Counted from the stretch's first letter, positions 10,101-19,332 are shown. The stretch is DNA of 48,532 bases from Bacteroidota bacterium (GCA_021324685.1 JAJPIQ010000077.1:1-48532); one strand, 5' to 3'. Made by a program: numbers and translations. The notes: generated by a model from the letters alone, not told the origin.

Positions 10101-11006
10101 CTGGGCAATACCAATAACAGTGCAAGCCAGCTACGCTTTTATAGTGCGCAAAATGGAGGCATTTCATTCCCATCTCCTTCGACGCACTATACCGCGCTCG
10201 CCGCGGCCGGCCAGACCGCCGATATCAGTTATACACTTCCTTCCACGGCTCCTTCGTCCAACGGGAACCTTCTGCTTGCGAGCACGGCCTCCCCGAGCGT
10301 CATGGCGTGGTCCAGCGGCCTTGTCTGGGATAACACGAACGACCGGTTGGGAATTAACACGACATCGCCATCGCACGCGCTTCACAGCGTATATAGCGGG
10401 ACGAGCGATGAGACCGCGGCGATCTTCGGGAATGCGACCGGTTCGACGACCAATCAATCGATCGGCGTCTGGGGAAAAGCGAGCAACACGACGACGACCA
10501 ATACTGGAACGATCGGCGTCCTTGCGGCCGGCAATGGGAATACGACCGCAGGAAACACGAACGTCGCATTGCAGGTGAACGATGGTGAATTCACCATGGG
10601 TCGAACGACCGAATCGCCGAGCGTCGGAAGCGATGTCGAAGCTGCTGCCGGCGGAACGGCCTACACCCAACAGGGCCCCAGCGGCATGATCGAACTGACC
10701 TTAGGCGGAGGTAACCTTTCTACGTCGGCACCGACCGCCGGGTCGATCCAGGATTTAGGTTCCGTCACGATCAATAATCGCTATTGCGAGACCGGCTCCA
10801 TCGTCCTTACGAACGTTGTCGCGATGATCGATGACGGCACCGCACCGAATCCACAGAATGCCGCATGGATCGTGAATGCCGATAATACCTCGAGCGGATC
10901 GTTCGTCGTCCGCATAAAAATGATCCCAACCGCGACGAGCGCGTCCAATTATTCAACGAGCGATAAAATTCGGATCGGATATATGATCGTGAATAAATCG
11001 AAATAG
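7149..11006 (+). CDS. Large YadA-head-like repeat surface protein
   Basis: About 1285 residues with a signal peptide (MKSALRFAFFF ... ending near AKGQ). A ~110-residue N-terminal domain (LSYQGMLEENGTPVSGQH) precedes two long modules. Each module opens with GWxLxGNSGT and NFLGTTDxxP (residues ~374 and ~703), passes through many short repeats like GGGxNTAxGxYSTIxGG (~444-595 and ~752-960), and closes with AYFGNxxxWLGNTxNSAxQLRFY (~610 and ~975). Such repeats resemble the left-handed beta-roll heads of trimeric adhesins. The C-terminal ~250 residues are Ser/Thr/Gly-rich. No T9SS sorting domain and no YadA-type anchor barrel is visible, so export beyond the Sec step is unexplained. I chose ATG 7149 because AGGG lies 8 nt upstream; a GTG at 7143 is possible. 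Adhesion or surface layer is inferred, not shown. Confidence 0.85.
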   Translation: MMKSALRFAFFFCVVSFAGVAKGQVPLVLSYQGMLEENGTPVSGQHLITISIYDSVAGGAPSYEESQTVSFLNGIFNMKIGATVPFPPSMTFDRPFYLGLSFEGNQELSPRSPLLAAPYAITSHVAELAEGLTSNARGVVTSINELAGPLRLVGDSTTNIIENGNEITVHANGTGRGLQSVVSPDKTIAIANGNGPIASIGIADSSIATAMLRNGSVTLSKLAPSGAAAGQILKWNGSSWTVGNDSVGASNYVAGQGISIVGNTISAKGGLPDGTLTNSTLRWSGTNWVENVDLTSDASGNTRIDGSSTLGSGNGVDNITMNPGMGQVQVTGWPQGVVVSGPTGVLSVGQLNGGAGISVTRNLNTLTISDTGSIGWALSGNSGTSPLTNFLGTTDDQPFEIHIYNSDGSLHGSHRVLRFEPNLTSANIIGGYQGNAVSSSVVGATVVGGGLNGFNNIVTDDFGFVGGGSLNQAGNNSGSATDASHATVVGGGGNTASGLYSSILGGTGNTANGVGSSVGGGSSNTALGDYSTIGGGVGDSAAGTIGTIAGGGANIASGNYSTVGGGIHNRAAGTFATIAGGDSLTVGTSSFGINVPGRSAQNGILDLSASNNLAYFGNMDVWLGNTDNSARQLRFYPASTSTSYASRPYSSFTAGGQSSTIQYILPVSQPASSQVLTATAITGSGPYSVTLGWTTPSGSGSTGGWNLTGNSGTADGTNFLGTTDNTALTLRVNNLRVLRIQPAAAGTAPASFAAGGLDNTIATGDTASFLGMGEENHIATSDAAIIGGILDTISAAGEASGIFTSYASTISGQVSTISGGENNLITGDASSISGGYSDTIAGAFSGFTGGGSYNEVTDDNGAIAGGELNTAYLNAFIGGGIANSAGTYSHSSSAVIGGAHNTATGDYSTITGGEYNSIPLSALNSSVLGGTGNYAGGSNSALIGGGHLRMTGDNAFGFHAGSGASDSAYITTSNTAYFGNVNLWLGNTNNSASQLRFYSAQNGGISFPSPSTHYTALAAAGQTADISYTLPSTAPSSNGNLLLASTASPSVMAWSSGLVWDNTNDRLGINTTSPSHALHSVYSGTSDETAAIFGNATGSTTNQSIGVWGKASNTTTTNTGTIGVLAAGNGNTTAGNTNVALQVNDGEFTMGRTTESPSVGSDVEAAAGGTAYTQQGPSGMIELTLGGGNLSTSAPTAGSIQDLGSVTINNRYCETGSIVLTNVVAMIDDGTAPNPQNAAWIVNADNTSSGSFVVRIKMIPTATSASNYSTSDKIRIGYMIVNKSK

Positions 11007-11010
11007 TTAC

Positions 11011-11022
11011 CTCGCCACTCGC
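11011..11022 (-). repeat. GAGTGGC heptamer element, third site
   Basis: The 12-nt sequence reads GCGAGTGGCGAG on the minus strand, matching the core of the arrays at 5476-5513 and 5638-5669. It fills most of the 17-nt gap between two surface-protein genes and ends 1 nt before the next start codon, where a ribosome site would be expected. Confidence 0.55.
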
Positions 11023-11023
11023 G

Positions 11024-13687
11024 ATGAAAATTCGGGCGTTCGTCTTCATCTTCTTTCTTCTTTTCACACGATTTGCCAACGGCCAGACCGATACGATCTC
11101 CGGTGTCATTAATACGTATGCGCCGGTCATCTCGATCGACACCTGCCTAAACAGTGTCACGGTCCCCAGCGTAGCGGGATTTAGCGTTGGAGATCGCGTA
11201 CTGATCATTCAAATGAAAGGCGCTACGATCGATACCAGTAATACAGCCCGTTATGGACACATTCAGTCGATGAACGGGGCAGGATTGTTTGAGATCGCTA
11301 CCATTCAGGCGATTCCCAATTTATTTACCATACAATTTCGAGACAAGACTCTGAATACATACGATCCGGATTTCGGCGACGTGCAACTGGTTCGTATCCC
11401 ACAATATGCCAATGTTGTTGTTGCCGATACACTCCGACCGGCGAAATGGGATCCGGCACGCGGGACAGGCGGTGTTTTGATCTTAGAAGCAAGTGGAACA
11501 CTGACGTTGAAGGCACAAGTCAACGCGAGCTTTTGCGGATTCCAGGGTGGGCAGGCTTCCAACAATGCGGTCGGAGATTCGGTCCTGGACTATACTTTCG
11601 ACGGTAGCACCGGGAACGGCGGATACAAAGGTGAAGGAATTGCCACGGGGTACAGGCTGAATGTAGATGCAGGCCGCGGTGCTCCCGCCAATGGAGGTGG
11701 CGGCGGAAATGCAGAAAATGCCGGAGGAGGCGGAGGCGGAAACGGTGGCATCGGCGGCCGAGGCGGCAATCAAACAGACGCCCAGGAATTCGGAGACATT
11801 CCTAACGGCGGAGAACCAGGAGCACTCCTTGCGCCAGGAATGATACCCCCGAGAATTTTTTTCGGCGGCGGTGGAGGCGGAGGCCATGAGAACGATCAGA
11901 GCGGTTCCAATGGCGGAGATGGCGGGGGAATCATTATTTTGCATGCGCATTCCATTGTTGCGACCAACGATACGATCCAGGCCAATGGTGGAAGCCCGGG
12001 CGAAGAGACTGGGGTTGGCCCGACGGTAGCCCGTTCCGATGGCGCTGGTGGAGGCGGCGCCGGTGGAACAATCCTGATCTATGCGGACAGTAATTATTCC
12101 GGGAATATCTGGATAGGAGTGAAAGGCGGAGATGGCGGCTCCGTGGATGCCGAAAATACACCGTATCGGTACGGTCCCGGCGGTGGAGGCGCCGGAGGAA
12201 TTTATTATACGGCTCCTTCCAGTACTGCGGGGGGAGTTGCCTTCTGGACGATTGGAAGTGCTGGAAAGGCCGGCCTCATCACCCATTGCAGCGATGGTTC
12301 CCAAAATGGTTTATCGGATGGGGCGTCCGTCGGGGCGACGGCCGTAAACCGCTTTATAACAATTCCCGAATCTTCAACGCCTTATCGTGTTCCTTCCGCT
12401 TCAGACCATTCGGTCGCTGTCTGCTCCGGGGACAGCATTGAAATTTCAGCTTCCAACGGCGACTCTTATCGCTGGTCACCCTCGAACGATTTAAAAGATC
12501 CAACGAATAAGGACCAATGGGTCTCGCCGGATTCTACCACCGTCTATTCCGTACAAATTACAACAGGTGAATGTGTTTTTACCGACACCGTTCATGTGGA
12601 AGTCCTTGCCAAACCGAGCGTTACCATTGTCGGCCCGACGACCCTCTGCGATGGCGATACGGCGACGCTTGCTACAAGTTCCCAGTTCGATACTTATTTG
12701 TGGCACCCGAACGGCGAAACAACACCAACGATAAAGGTCTGGAAGAGTGGGACCTATTCGGTCGATGTTACGAAGGGCAGCGGCTGTTCCGCAAGTTCGA
12801 TCGGTTTTTCCGTTACCGTTGATCCGGCCCCTGCGAAGCCTGTTATTTCTCGAAACGACTCGGTCCTTACCTCGACCCTGGCTATGTCGTACCAATGGAA
12901 TTTAAATGGTTCGCCAATTCCCGGCGACACCCTGCAAACGGCCCTCGCCGCGAACGATGGTGCCTATACGGTGACGATCGCAGATTCGAACGGGTGTAGG
13001 ATCACATCGGACACGCTTGACGTTTCCGGGCAAGGGCTTGCGACGGTGTCGGTGCCTGAACTCTCGAGCGGCGACCCCGGCACGACGGTAACGATTCCCC
13101 TTACGCTCCAGACGTCGAACAATCTCTTCGAAAGCGGTGCACAGAGCTTCGCAGCGGTGCTTCGCCTGGATGGTTCCATATTAACACCGCTCGCGCCATT
13201 CAGAGTAAAGAGTGGAAATGATTGGCTTGTCGCCATTTCCGGTCCGTGCTTGGGCACGAGTGGGGTACTGGGAACGATCTCGGTGCAGCCCGTCGATTCC
13301 GGAACGTGTTCGCCGGTCACGATCGATACGGTGTACTTTCCCGGGGCAAAGATCGCCGTTACGAGGATGAACGGTCAATTCTGTCTTACCGGCGCGTGCC
13401 ATCCCTGGCTGACGTCCTCCGACACCGCCTTTTATATCAAACGTATTGTACCGAACCCTTCTTCCGGTGAATTTAGAATAGATTATCACCTGTCGAACGA
13501 AGGCCCAATGAAGATGGAATTGGAAGACGATCTGGGCCGATATTCCATTGTTTTAAAACAAGCAAGGGCCAGCACCGGCGATTATTCCGAAATATTTTCG
13601 ATTAGTTTCCTTCCTTCAGGATTATACCGGTGTCTTGTTTCTTCCGGGTCGCAGACTCAATCCAGTGTGCTTGAAATCATAAAATAA
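11024..13687 (+). CDS. T9SS-sorted secreted protein, Gly-rich and Ig-like
   Basis: 887 residues with a signal peptide ending near NGQ (residue ~21). A beta-rich N-terminal domain is followed by a glycine-rich tract (~225-400, runs of GGGGG). PKD/Ig-like modules follow from ~455 (VAVCSGDSIEIS, SYQWNLNGSPIPGD), then a cohesin-like module ending in NGQFCLTGAC. The end is a type A T9SS sorting domain: IVPNPSSGEFRIDY, then LGRYSIVL, then SSVLEIIK. It should cross the outer membrane through T9SS and be attached or released. The C-terminal half is paralogous to the gene at 15813-19331. It begins 17 nt after the upstream surface gene and may be co-transcribed with it. Binding target unknown. Confidence 0.85.
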   Translation: MKIRAFVFIFFLLFTRFANGQTDTISGVINTYAPVISIDTCLNSVTVPSVAGFSVGDRVLIIQMKGATIDTSNTARYGHIQSMNGAGLFEIATIQAIPNLFTIQFRDKTLNTYDPDFGDVQLVRIPQYANVVVADTLRPAKWDPARGTGGVLILEASGTLTLKAQVNASFCGFQGGQASNNAVGDSVLDYTFDGSTGNGGYKGEGIATGYRLNVDAGRGAPANGGGGGNAENAGGGGGGNGGIGGRGGNQTDAQEFGDIPNGGEPGALLAPGMIPPRIFFGGGGGGGHENDQSGSNGGDGGGIIILHAHSIVATNDTIQANGGSPGEETGVGPTVARSDGAGGGGAGGTILIYADSNYSGNIWIGVKGGDGGSVDAENTPYRYGPGGGGAGGIYYTAPSSTAGGVAFWTIGSAGKAGLITHCSDGSQNGLSDGASVGATAVNRFITIPESSTPYRVPSASDHSVAVCSGDSIEISASNGDSYRWSPSNDLKDPTNKDQWVSPDSTTVYSVQITTGECVFTDTVHVEVLAKPSVTIVGPTTLCDGDTATLATSSQFDTYLWHPNGETTPTIKVWKSGTYSVDVTKGSGCSASSIGFSVTVDPAPAKPVISRNDSVLTSTLAMSYQWNLNGSPIPGDTLQTALAANDGAYTVTIADSNGCRITSDTLDVSGQGLATVSVPELSSGDPGTTVTIPLTLQTSNNLFESGAQSFAAVLRLDGSILTPLAPFRVKSGNDWLVAISGPCLGTSGVLGTISVQPVDSGTCSPVTIDTVYFPGAKIAVTRMNGQFCLTGACHPWLTSSDTAFYIKRIVPNPSSGEFRIDYHLSNEGPMKMELEDDLGRYSIVLKQARASTGDYSEIFSISFLPSGLYRCLVSSGSQTQSSVLEIIK

Positions 13688-13752
13688 TTCCGTCACACGT
13701 TCGACAGAAACCATCGAGATCGAACGGGTGCCCCTCAAAAGAGAAGGACTTT

Positions 13753-15414
13753 TTATGCCGGTACGGCATGCTCCTTGAGCAGCCGCGTGACGACGCCCAG
13801 GACTTCCCTTCGAGTCGCGGGCTTGGAAATATATTCGTTACATCCGGCATCGAGACATTTTTGCCGGTCCCCCGCCATCGCAAACGCAGTGAGCGCAACG
13901 ATTGGCACCCGAGGGCAGCGGGCTCCGGAACGAATATCCCGCGTAATCGAAAGCCCATCGCGACCCGGCAGGTTAACGTCCATCAGGATGAGGTCGGGAA
14001 CTTCTCGGGCGATGCTATCCATCACTTCCTGGGCGTTGGCTGCAAAACTCAGGCGATAGTTCTCTTTAAGATATGCGTCGATCAACCGCTGCGTTTCCAG
14101 GTTGTCTTCGACGACAAGCAAATGAGTACCTTCCTGATGCAAAGGCGCCGGCGCAGCAGGGACCGCATGCACAGGGGTCTCCTCTTCCTCCTTTTTTATG
14201 ACGACCGGTGCGCGCCCCAGGGCGACGAGTGGGAACAAAATACTAAATACCGACCCGACCCCTTCCTTGGAGCGGACCTGAATGGAGCCGTGCATTTTCG
14301 AGACAAGGCGCTGGGAAATCGCGAGCCCAAGCCCCGTCCCGCCATACTCTTTGGCATTTCCGGTATGCTCCTGCCGAAATTCCTCGAACAAATTCGGGAG
14401 AAAATCCTTACTGATCCCAATTCCCGTATCCTCGACTTCGATGGCCACGTACCGCGGCTGCCCGCGTTCTTCCCGAAGCAGCGTTCGGACGATGATCGAT
14501 CCATTGTGTGTGAACTTTATTGCATTGCTCACAATATTGGTCATCACCTGTCCAAACCGATGGCGATCGCCCTGAATAATCAGCCGCTCGGGATATAAAT
14601 GGATTTGCATCGAGAGCGATTTTTGTTTCGCGATCCAGATGAGAGGCGTAATACAGGACTCCACTTCGGCGCTGACATCCAGTTCCGATTCTTCCACATC
14701 GACGCGTCCGGCTTCGATCTTCGAAAGATCGAGAATATCATTCAGCAGCGTGAGCAAGCGACGCCCGGATACGTTGATGGAGCGAAGGAACGTGTAATGA
14801 TGGTCCGAGACTTTTCCGGCAAGTTCGCCCGTGAGCACGTCCGAAAATCCGAGGATCGCCGTCATGGGAGTACGGATCTCATGCGACATATTCGCCAGGA
14901 ATGCAGATTTTAAGCGGTTGGCCTCATTCGCGCGGTCTCGTTCCCGCTGAAACTTTTCATTGAGTTCCCTAAGGTCCTGCCGCTGCTGTACGGCCACCGA
15001 AATATCGGGAAATGTCACGATGATACCCGTCACTTCGCCGTGATCGTTGAGCACGGGCGCCGCACTCTCTAAGATCCAGACCAAAGTGCCATCCGGCCGA
15101 ACCACACCCAGTTCCATATTCGAAACCGGCCTGCCGGTCCTGAGTGCTTTGGTGGCCGGCAATTCCGAGATCGGTACGGGCGTTCCATCTTCGAGAACAG
15201 CTTGCCAGATGGGATCGTCGTGGGTAAGCTGCCTGAGTTGTTCCGCCGACATCCGCAAAATGCGGGAGGCCGCTTTATTCGAGCGAACGATGCGGCCACT
15301 TCGGTCCGAAAGGAGGACGGCTTCGCCTAACTCATCGAACAATTCGGAAAACAATCGGCTATCTCCAAATTGCTCTTGAGCGGTGAAGGGCGATCGTTCG
15401 CCATTCTTATGCAT
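13753..15414 (-). CDS. Hybrid sensor histidine kinase (PAS-HK-REC)
   Basis: About 553 residues. A PAS domain (LFDELGEAVLLSDRSGRIVRSN, to ~140) is followed by a short coiled coil, a HisKA domain with the phosphoacceptor in MSHEIRTPM (His178), a HATPase domain (N box NIVSNAIKFT, DTGIGI, GGTGLGLAIS) and a receiver domain whose phospho-Asp is in LILMDVNLPG (Asp479), with the conserved Lys in YISKP. No transmembrane helix is seen, so it is a cytosolic sensor. I favour ATG 15414 because GGGGGTGA lies 5 nt upstream; an ATG at 15477 would add 21 residues whose codons look non-coding. No response regulator or phosphotransfer protein is adjacent. Its place between two paralogous T9SS cargo genes is suggestive but not proof of control over them. 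Confidence 0.9.
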   Translation of the reverse strand: MHKNGERSPFTAQEQFGDSRLFSELFDELGEAVLLSDRSGRIVRSNKAASRILRMSAEQLRQLTHDDPIWQAVLEDGTPVPISELPATKALRTGRPVSNMELGVVRPDGTLVWILESAAPVLNDHGEVTGIIVTFPDISVAVQQRQDLRELNEKFQRERDRANEANRLKSAFLANMSHEIRTPMTAILGFSDVLTGELAGKVSDHHYTFLRSINVSGRRLLTLLNDILDLSKIEAGRVDVEESELDVSAEVESCITPLIWIAKQKSLSMQIHLYPERLIIQGDRHRFGQVMTNIVSNAIKFTHNGSIIVRTLLREERGQPRYVAIEVEDTGIGISKDFLPNLFEEFRQEHTGNAKEYGGTGLGLAISQRLVSKMHGSIQVRSKEGVGSVFSILFPLVALGRAPVVIKKEEEETPVHAVPAAPAPLHQEGTHLLVVEDNLETQRLIDAYLKENYRLSFAANAQEVMDSIAREVPDLILMDVNLPGRDGLSITRDIRSGARCPRVPIVALTAFAMAGDRQKCLDAGCNEYISKPATRREVLGVVTRLLKEHAVPA

Positions 15415-15812
15415 AAAGTCACCCCCAGAGGAGATTTCTGGTATGACGGTAGTAGGAGATGTAGACTCAAAATTCATATCGCACCATAAAGCGCATGCCG
15501 CAGGGTCTTTGCTGGCATCGAACAGAAGCTATTGCAACCGCAAAGGGTAACATCCACCGCATTAGAAAATTCCGGTTTGCCGCCTGGACCTATCCCTAAA
15601 GTCATGAATACGATAACCTGGGGTGTATCTTTAAGCACTATAACACCGGACGCTTGCAAAATTATGGTCACGACTCCCCTCATCCGGAATTTCCGAGCCG
15701 ATTTTGGCATTACACTGAATTCATCAGCGCTCCGCGTGCTTGTTCCTCTTTTGCTTTTTTGATAGTGATACTTCACTTGCGATTCCGATCCGTCTTTCAG
15801 GGATTTTCCCTA
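15415..15812. other. Intergenic region, divergent promoters expected
   Basis: About 400 bp between the divergent histidine kinase and T9SS cargo genes. It should hold both promoters, but I see no clear conserved promoter, operator or terminator. A 100-codon minus-strand frame (15474-15776) ends in an ATGA overlap with the alternative kinase start at 15477; its codons look unlike the neighbours and I do not accept it as a gene. Confidence 0.5.
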
Positions 15813-18800
15813 ATGCGCCTTTTTTTCCTCTTTCTTTTATTCCCGATTGCGGCCGGCGCTCAGAATATTACGAAGAATGCGTACGTCGGCGCCAAAGTCA
15901 GCGGCGGCTATGTGACGATTTATAAAGGCGACCCGGCAAAGAATGAGCAACTGACGTTTTACGATAAATCCTACCTCACGCTCGAAGTAAACGGCCGGTA
16001 TTATAGCAATAATGAGGTCGGAGGGAAACTTGGGCCCAGTGGAACACCACAACCGATCGATGTCACCCTGACGAACGACCAGACCGGAAAAATCGGCGAT
16101 ACGATCCGGACTCTCTGGAAAGAAGACGGCTTCGATATTATCCAGAACGTTTATCCGGTCCAGTTCTCGAACAGTGGCGTCATCGTGCTCAGCGTGAAGG
16201 TCGTGAACCATACCGGAATTCCACTGAACACGCAAGCCGAGTTCCTGCTCGACAACATGAACAGCAATACGACCGGTGGCCCGGATTCATCGAACGATAA
16301 TCCCTTCCTGATTCACCGGTACGGTTTTATTCGGAACTGGCAGGACTGCCCTCCGAGTCCATTACCCAGCTTTTTCCTGGCATTCGAACATCCAACGACC
16401 GACTCCGTCCTCGGAACGGTCGGCATCGGCTACGTTAACGATTCGTTCCCTCCGCGTCCGCTCGGACTGCTTCCGCTTTCGCTGGTGGAATTCGGCGATT
16501 GGCCGAGTCAGGTCGGTTATACCTGGGGCCCGACGAATAGCGGCGACCAACGGGAGTTTACGGACGAAGCCGCGCTGCTCATGGGAAACCCGATGAGTGC
16601 AAACGGCTTCATAAAAGGCGTGAGCGACAGCGTTACCGAGATCTTTCGTACCGCCTACGGCACGCCGGAATGGTGTTACGATCATGGGAATGTATTTGGG
16701 TTTGCCCTGTATCCGCACCATGTGTACTGGGACCCGAAATCGCAGACGTATTCACCCAATCCGTTCCAGGTCGAAACGTTTTTATTCAACGTTCAACCGG
16801 GCGCGATGAGCCACACGGCCATCGAGCAGTCCGTGGGAGATCCGGTTCGCATTATCGATCCAAAGCCCACCGGTATTGCGAAAGATACCGCGCAAATGCA
16901 AAGCGTGCCCGGGATATCGCAGGGAAACTTTGCCGATTTTCATTGGACGGATTCGGTGGAAGTCCTTCCGACCGGTTGCGCTCAGACGTTTCCGGTCGAT
17001 ATTAATTTTAACGTAACGGCCCCGGGACTTCCGTCGCCGATCTTCTACGATCCCTGGAGTTGTTCGATCACCGTCGATTGCGCAAATCCGGATACCCTTC
17101 CTCCCTTCTTTCAGAATTCGTTCTCCGGGTGCGACTCGATTAAGAACGATACGGTCTCCGTTACCGATAACGGACCGTTCGATCTCGGGCTTCAGAACAT
17201 CACGTGGAGTTCAACGGATATGAAGCCAGCGCAGTATAGCGTCACGTTGAGTTCCCAGCCGCCCTTTTCCTGCGTGAAGAATGCCGTGAAGATCTTTGTT
17301 CATCAGGTCGATACCTTCCAGCATGGCCATGTCGTTCTGACCTTTACCGATTGTGCGAACAACATCAGCTACGATACGCTTTGCTTTACCGCACATCCGC
17401 CCCTGCCCGATCGTACGGCGCCGATATTTTATTCCGACAATTCGGACTGCCATTCGCGCTGCAAGACCATCACGATTACCGATTCGGCGAAAAGCGCGAC
17501 GAGCATTGACCGTGGGATCGATTCCATCGTCGTGTTCTCGAGCACGAACATGACGCTCGCCGGCCTCCCATCCGGAGGCGTCTATCCATCGGACACTCCT
17601 GTGACCAGCCTGACCGCGTGCGTGACCGATTCGATGCAGAACGGACAAATCATTTTACGAGCGAACGATACTACGCATAACTTCGCCTTCGATACGATCG
17701 CCTACTGCACGACTCCGGACACGCTTGCCCCCATCATTACGGCGTCGGCGCTCGATGCGGCGACCGGTTCCTGGCGCGTTCATATCAGCGAAATCCGCCC
17801 GTGGGACCGGGGCATTGACTCCGTATGGATCGAATCGGCGAATAACGTAACAACGGTGCCCAGCCCGATTCCAACCCTGGCGTGTGTCCAGACATACGAT
17901 CTCGACGTCCATATCCTCGATACTTCATTCTGCGCGAGTGCAATGGTCTTCGCTCGCGATTGCGCCGGGGATTCGGCGGGGCCGTTCCCGGTCTCCTATA
18001 CCAAAGGCACCAAGCCGGTCATTACGGCCTCGAAACTGATCCTCTGTTCGGTTACGGATTCTGCCGTGCTCGATGCGGGGCCGAATTATACCGGTTACCG
18101 GTGGTCCACGAAGGACACGACTCGTATTATCGTCGTCCATGCGGCTGGTAACTATTTTGTGACCGTACAGGAGGGAGATGGATGTCCGGCGACGTCCGAT
18201 CCCGTTACGGTCGCCCTTTCTCCGGTCTCGCCCGCAATCGTTCCCGGCGGCCCGTTCACGCTCTGCGCGCCCGACAGCGTCAAACTCGATGCCGGCAGCG
18301 GGTACGCGACCTATCAATGGTCGAAGGACGGCATTGCGATTCCAGGAGCGACCTCCGAAACGATCGAAGCATCGGCGTCGGGATCGTACACGGCCGCGGT
18401 AACGAATGCGGCCGGTTGCGCGGGAACTTCGACACCGGTCATGGTAACGATCGATCCGGTCCCTCCGCAACCCGTCATCACGGCATCGAATAACGTTCTC
18501 GCGTCTTCACCGGCTTCGACCTATCAATGGTCGCTCGATGGAACGCCGATCCCCGGCGCGACAGGCCAAACGTTTACTCCCACGTCCGGTGGAACGTTTA
18601 CGGTCACGATCACCGATGCGGCAGGATGCTCGAATACTTCGGAACCCTTCTCGAACGCCGGCTCGACCGTGGTCGCCGTAGATTCCGCCACCGCGCAGGA
18701 ATCGCAGCACGTTTCCATTGCGCTCCGGATCGTGACGTCCCAGGACATGCCCCAGGGCGTCACTCGTACCTTTACGGCGCTCATCCGGTTCAATAAAACG

Positions 18801-19331
18801 TTGTTAGTGCCCGACCCGGGAACGTTCGTATCGGACCAGGTCCAGGGCAGCGATCTCGTTGTGAAATATAGCGGACAGACCAGCACGACCCTGGGCCCGC
18901 TCATGATGCTCCCATTTACAGCGGCACTCGGTAACGATAGCTGCACCGCGATAACGATCGACTCCTTCTCGTGGGATACGCCAAACCTCACGATTACAAA
19001 ACGCGATGGGAATTTCTGCCTCACGGGCCTTTGCGAACAAGGCGGCGCGCGGCTGATCGATCCCGATGGCGTCGCATCGATCAGCGCTCCATCGCCAAAT
19101 CCTGCCTTTACGACGATCCAGCTTGGGTACACGTTAATCGAGCACGGTCCGACATCGCTCGTTATTTACGACCTGTTAGGCCACGAGGCATTGCGTTTAA
19201 TGGACGCCGTTCAGGAACCCGGAAGTTACCAGCTTACGGCCGACATCAGCCTGTTGCCCGCCGGAAATTACATTTGTACGCTCCGCACACCAACGATTGT
19301 CCAATCGCAGCCGCTCCAGATCGTCCGATAA
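15813..19331 (+). CDS. Large T9SS-sorted secreted protein with Ig-like modules
   Basis: About 1172 residues. The start at ATG 15813 gives a clean signal peptide (MRLFFLFLLFPIAAGAQ); upstream in-frame codons would only add non-signal sequence. The N-terminal ~400 residues form an unrecognised beta-rich domain. Next come cysteine-bearing repeats with aligned DxGPFDLGL/DRGIDSIVV segments (~440-700), two to three PKD/Ig-like modules (TYQWSLDGTPIPGAT), a cohesin-like module ending in DGNFCLTGLC, and a T9SS sorting domain (PSPNPAFTTIQLGY, YDLLGHEALRL, final VR). The part from the Ig-like modules onward aligns with the gene at 11024-13687. The stop is 1 nt before the GTG of the OmpA-family gene, so the two are likely co-translated. 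Function unknown; secreted surface structure or adhesin is likely. Confidence 0.87.
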   Translation: MRLFFLFLLFPIAAGAQNITKNAYVGAKVSGGYVTIYKGDPAKNEQLTFYDKSYLTLEVNGRYYSNNEVGGKLGPSGTPQPIDVTLTNDQTGKIGDTIRTLWKEDGFDIIQNVYPVQFSNSGVIVLSVKVVNHTGIPLNTQAEFLLDNMNSNTTGGPDSSNDNPFLIHRYGFIRNWQDCPPSPLPSFFLAFEHPTTDSVLGTVGIGYVNDSFPPRPLGLLPLSLVEFGDWPSQVGYTWGPTNSGDQREFTDEAALLMGNPMSANGFIKGVSDSVTEIFRTAYGTPEWCYDHGNVFGFALYPHHVYWDPKSQTYSPNPFQVETFLFNVQPGAMSHTAIEQSVGDPVRIIDPKPTGIAKDTAQMQSVPGISQGNFADFHWTDSVEVLPTGCAQTFPVDINFNVTAPGLPSPIFYDPWSCSITVDCANPDTLPPFFQNSFSGCDSIKNDTVSVTDNGPFDLGLQNITWSSTDMKPAQYSVTLSSQPPFSCVKNAVKIFVHQVDTFQHGHVVLTFTDCANNISYDTLCFTAHPPLPDRTAPIFYSDNSDCHSRCKTITITDSAKSATSIDRGIDSIVVFSSTNMTLAGLPSGGVYPSDTPVTSLTACVTDSMQNGQIILRANDTTHNFAFDTIAYCTTPDTLAPIITASALDAATGSWRVHISEIRPWDRGIDSVWIESANNVTTVPSPIPTLACVQTYDLDVHILDTSFCASAMVFARDCAGDSAGPFPVSYTKGTKPVITASKLILCSVTDSAVLDAGPNYTGYRWSTKDTTRIIVVHAAGNYFVTVQEGDGCPATSDPVTVALSPVSPAIVPGGPFTLCAPDSVKLDAGSGYATYQWSKDGIAIPGATSETIEASASGSYTAAVTNAAGCAGTSTPVMVTIDPVPPQPVITASNNVLASSPASTYQWSLDGTPIPGATGQTFTPTSGGTFTVTITDAAGCSNTSEPFSNAGSTVVAVDSATAQESQHVSIALRIVTSQDMPQGVTRTFTALIRFNKTLLVPDPGTFVSDQVQGSDLVVKYSGQTSTTLGPLMMLPFTAALGNDSCTAITIDSFSWDTPNLTITKRDGNFCLTGLCEQGGARLIDPDGVASISAPSPNPAFTTIQLGYTLIEHGPTSLVIYDLLGHEALRLMDAVQEPGSYQLTADISLLPAGNYICTLRTPTIVQSQPLQIVR

Positions 19332-19332
19332 C

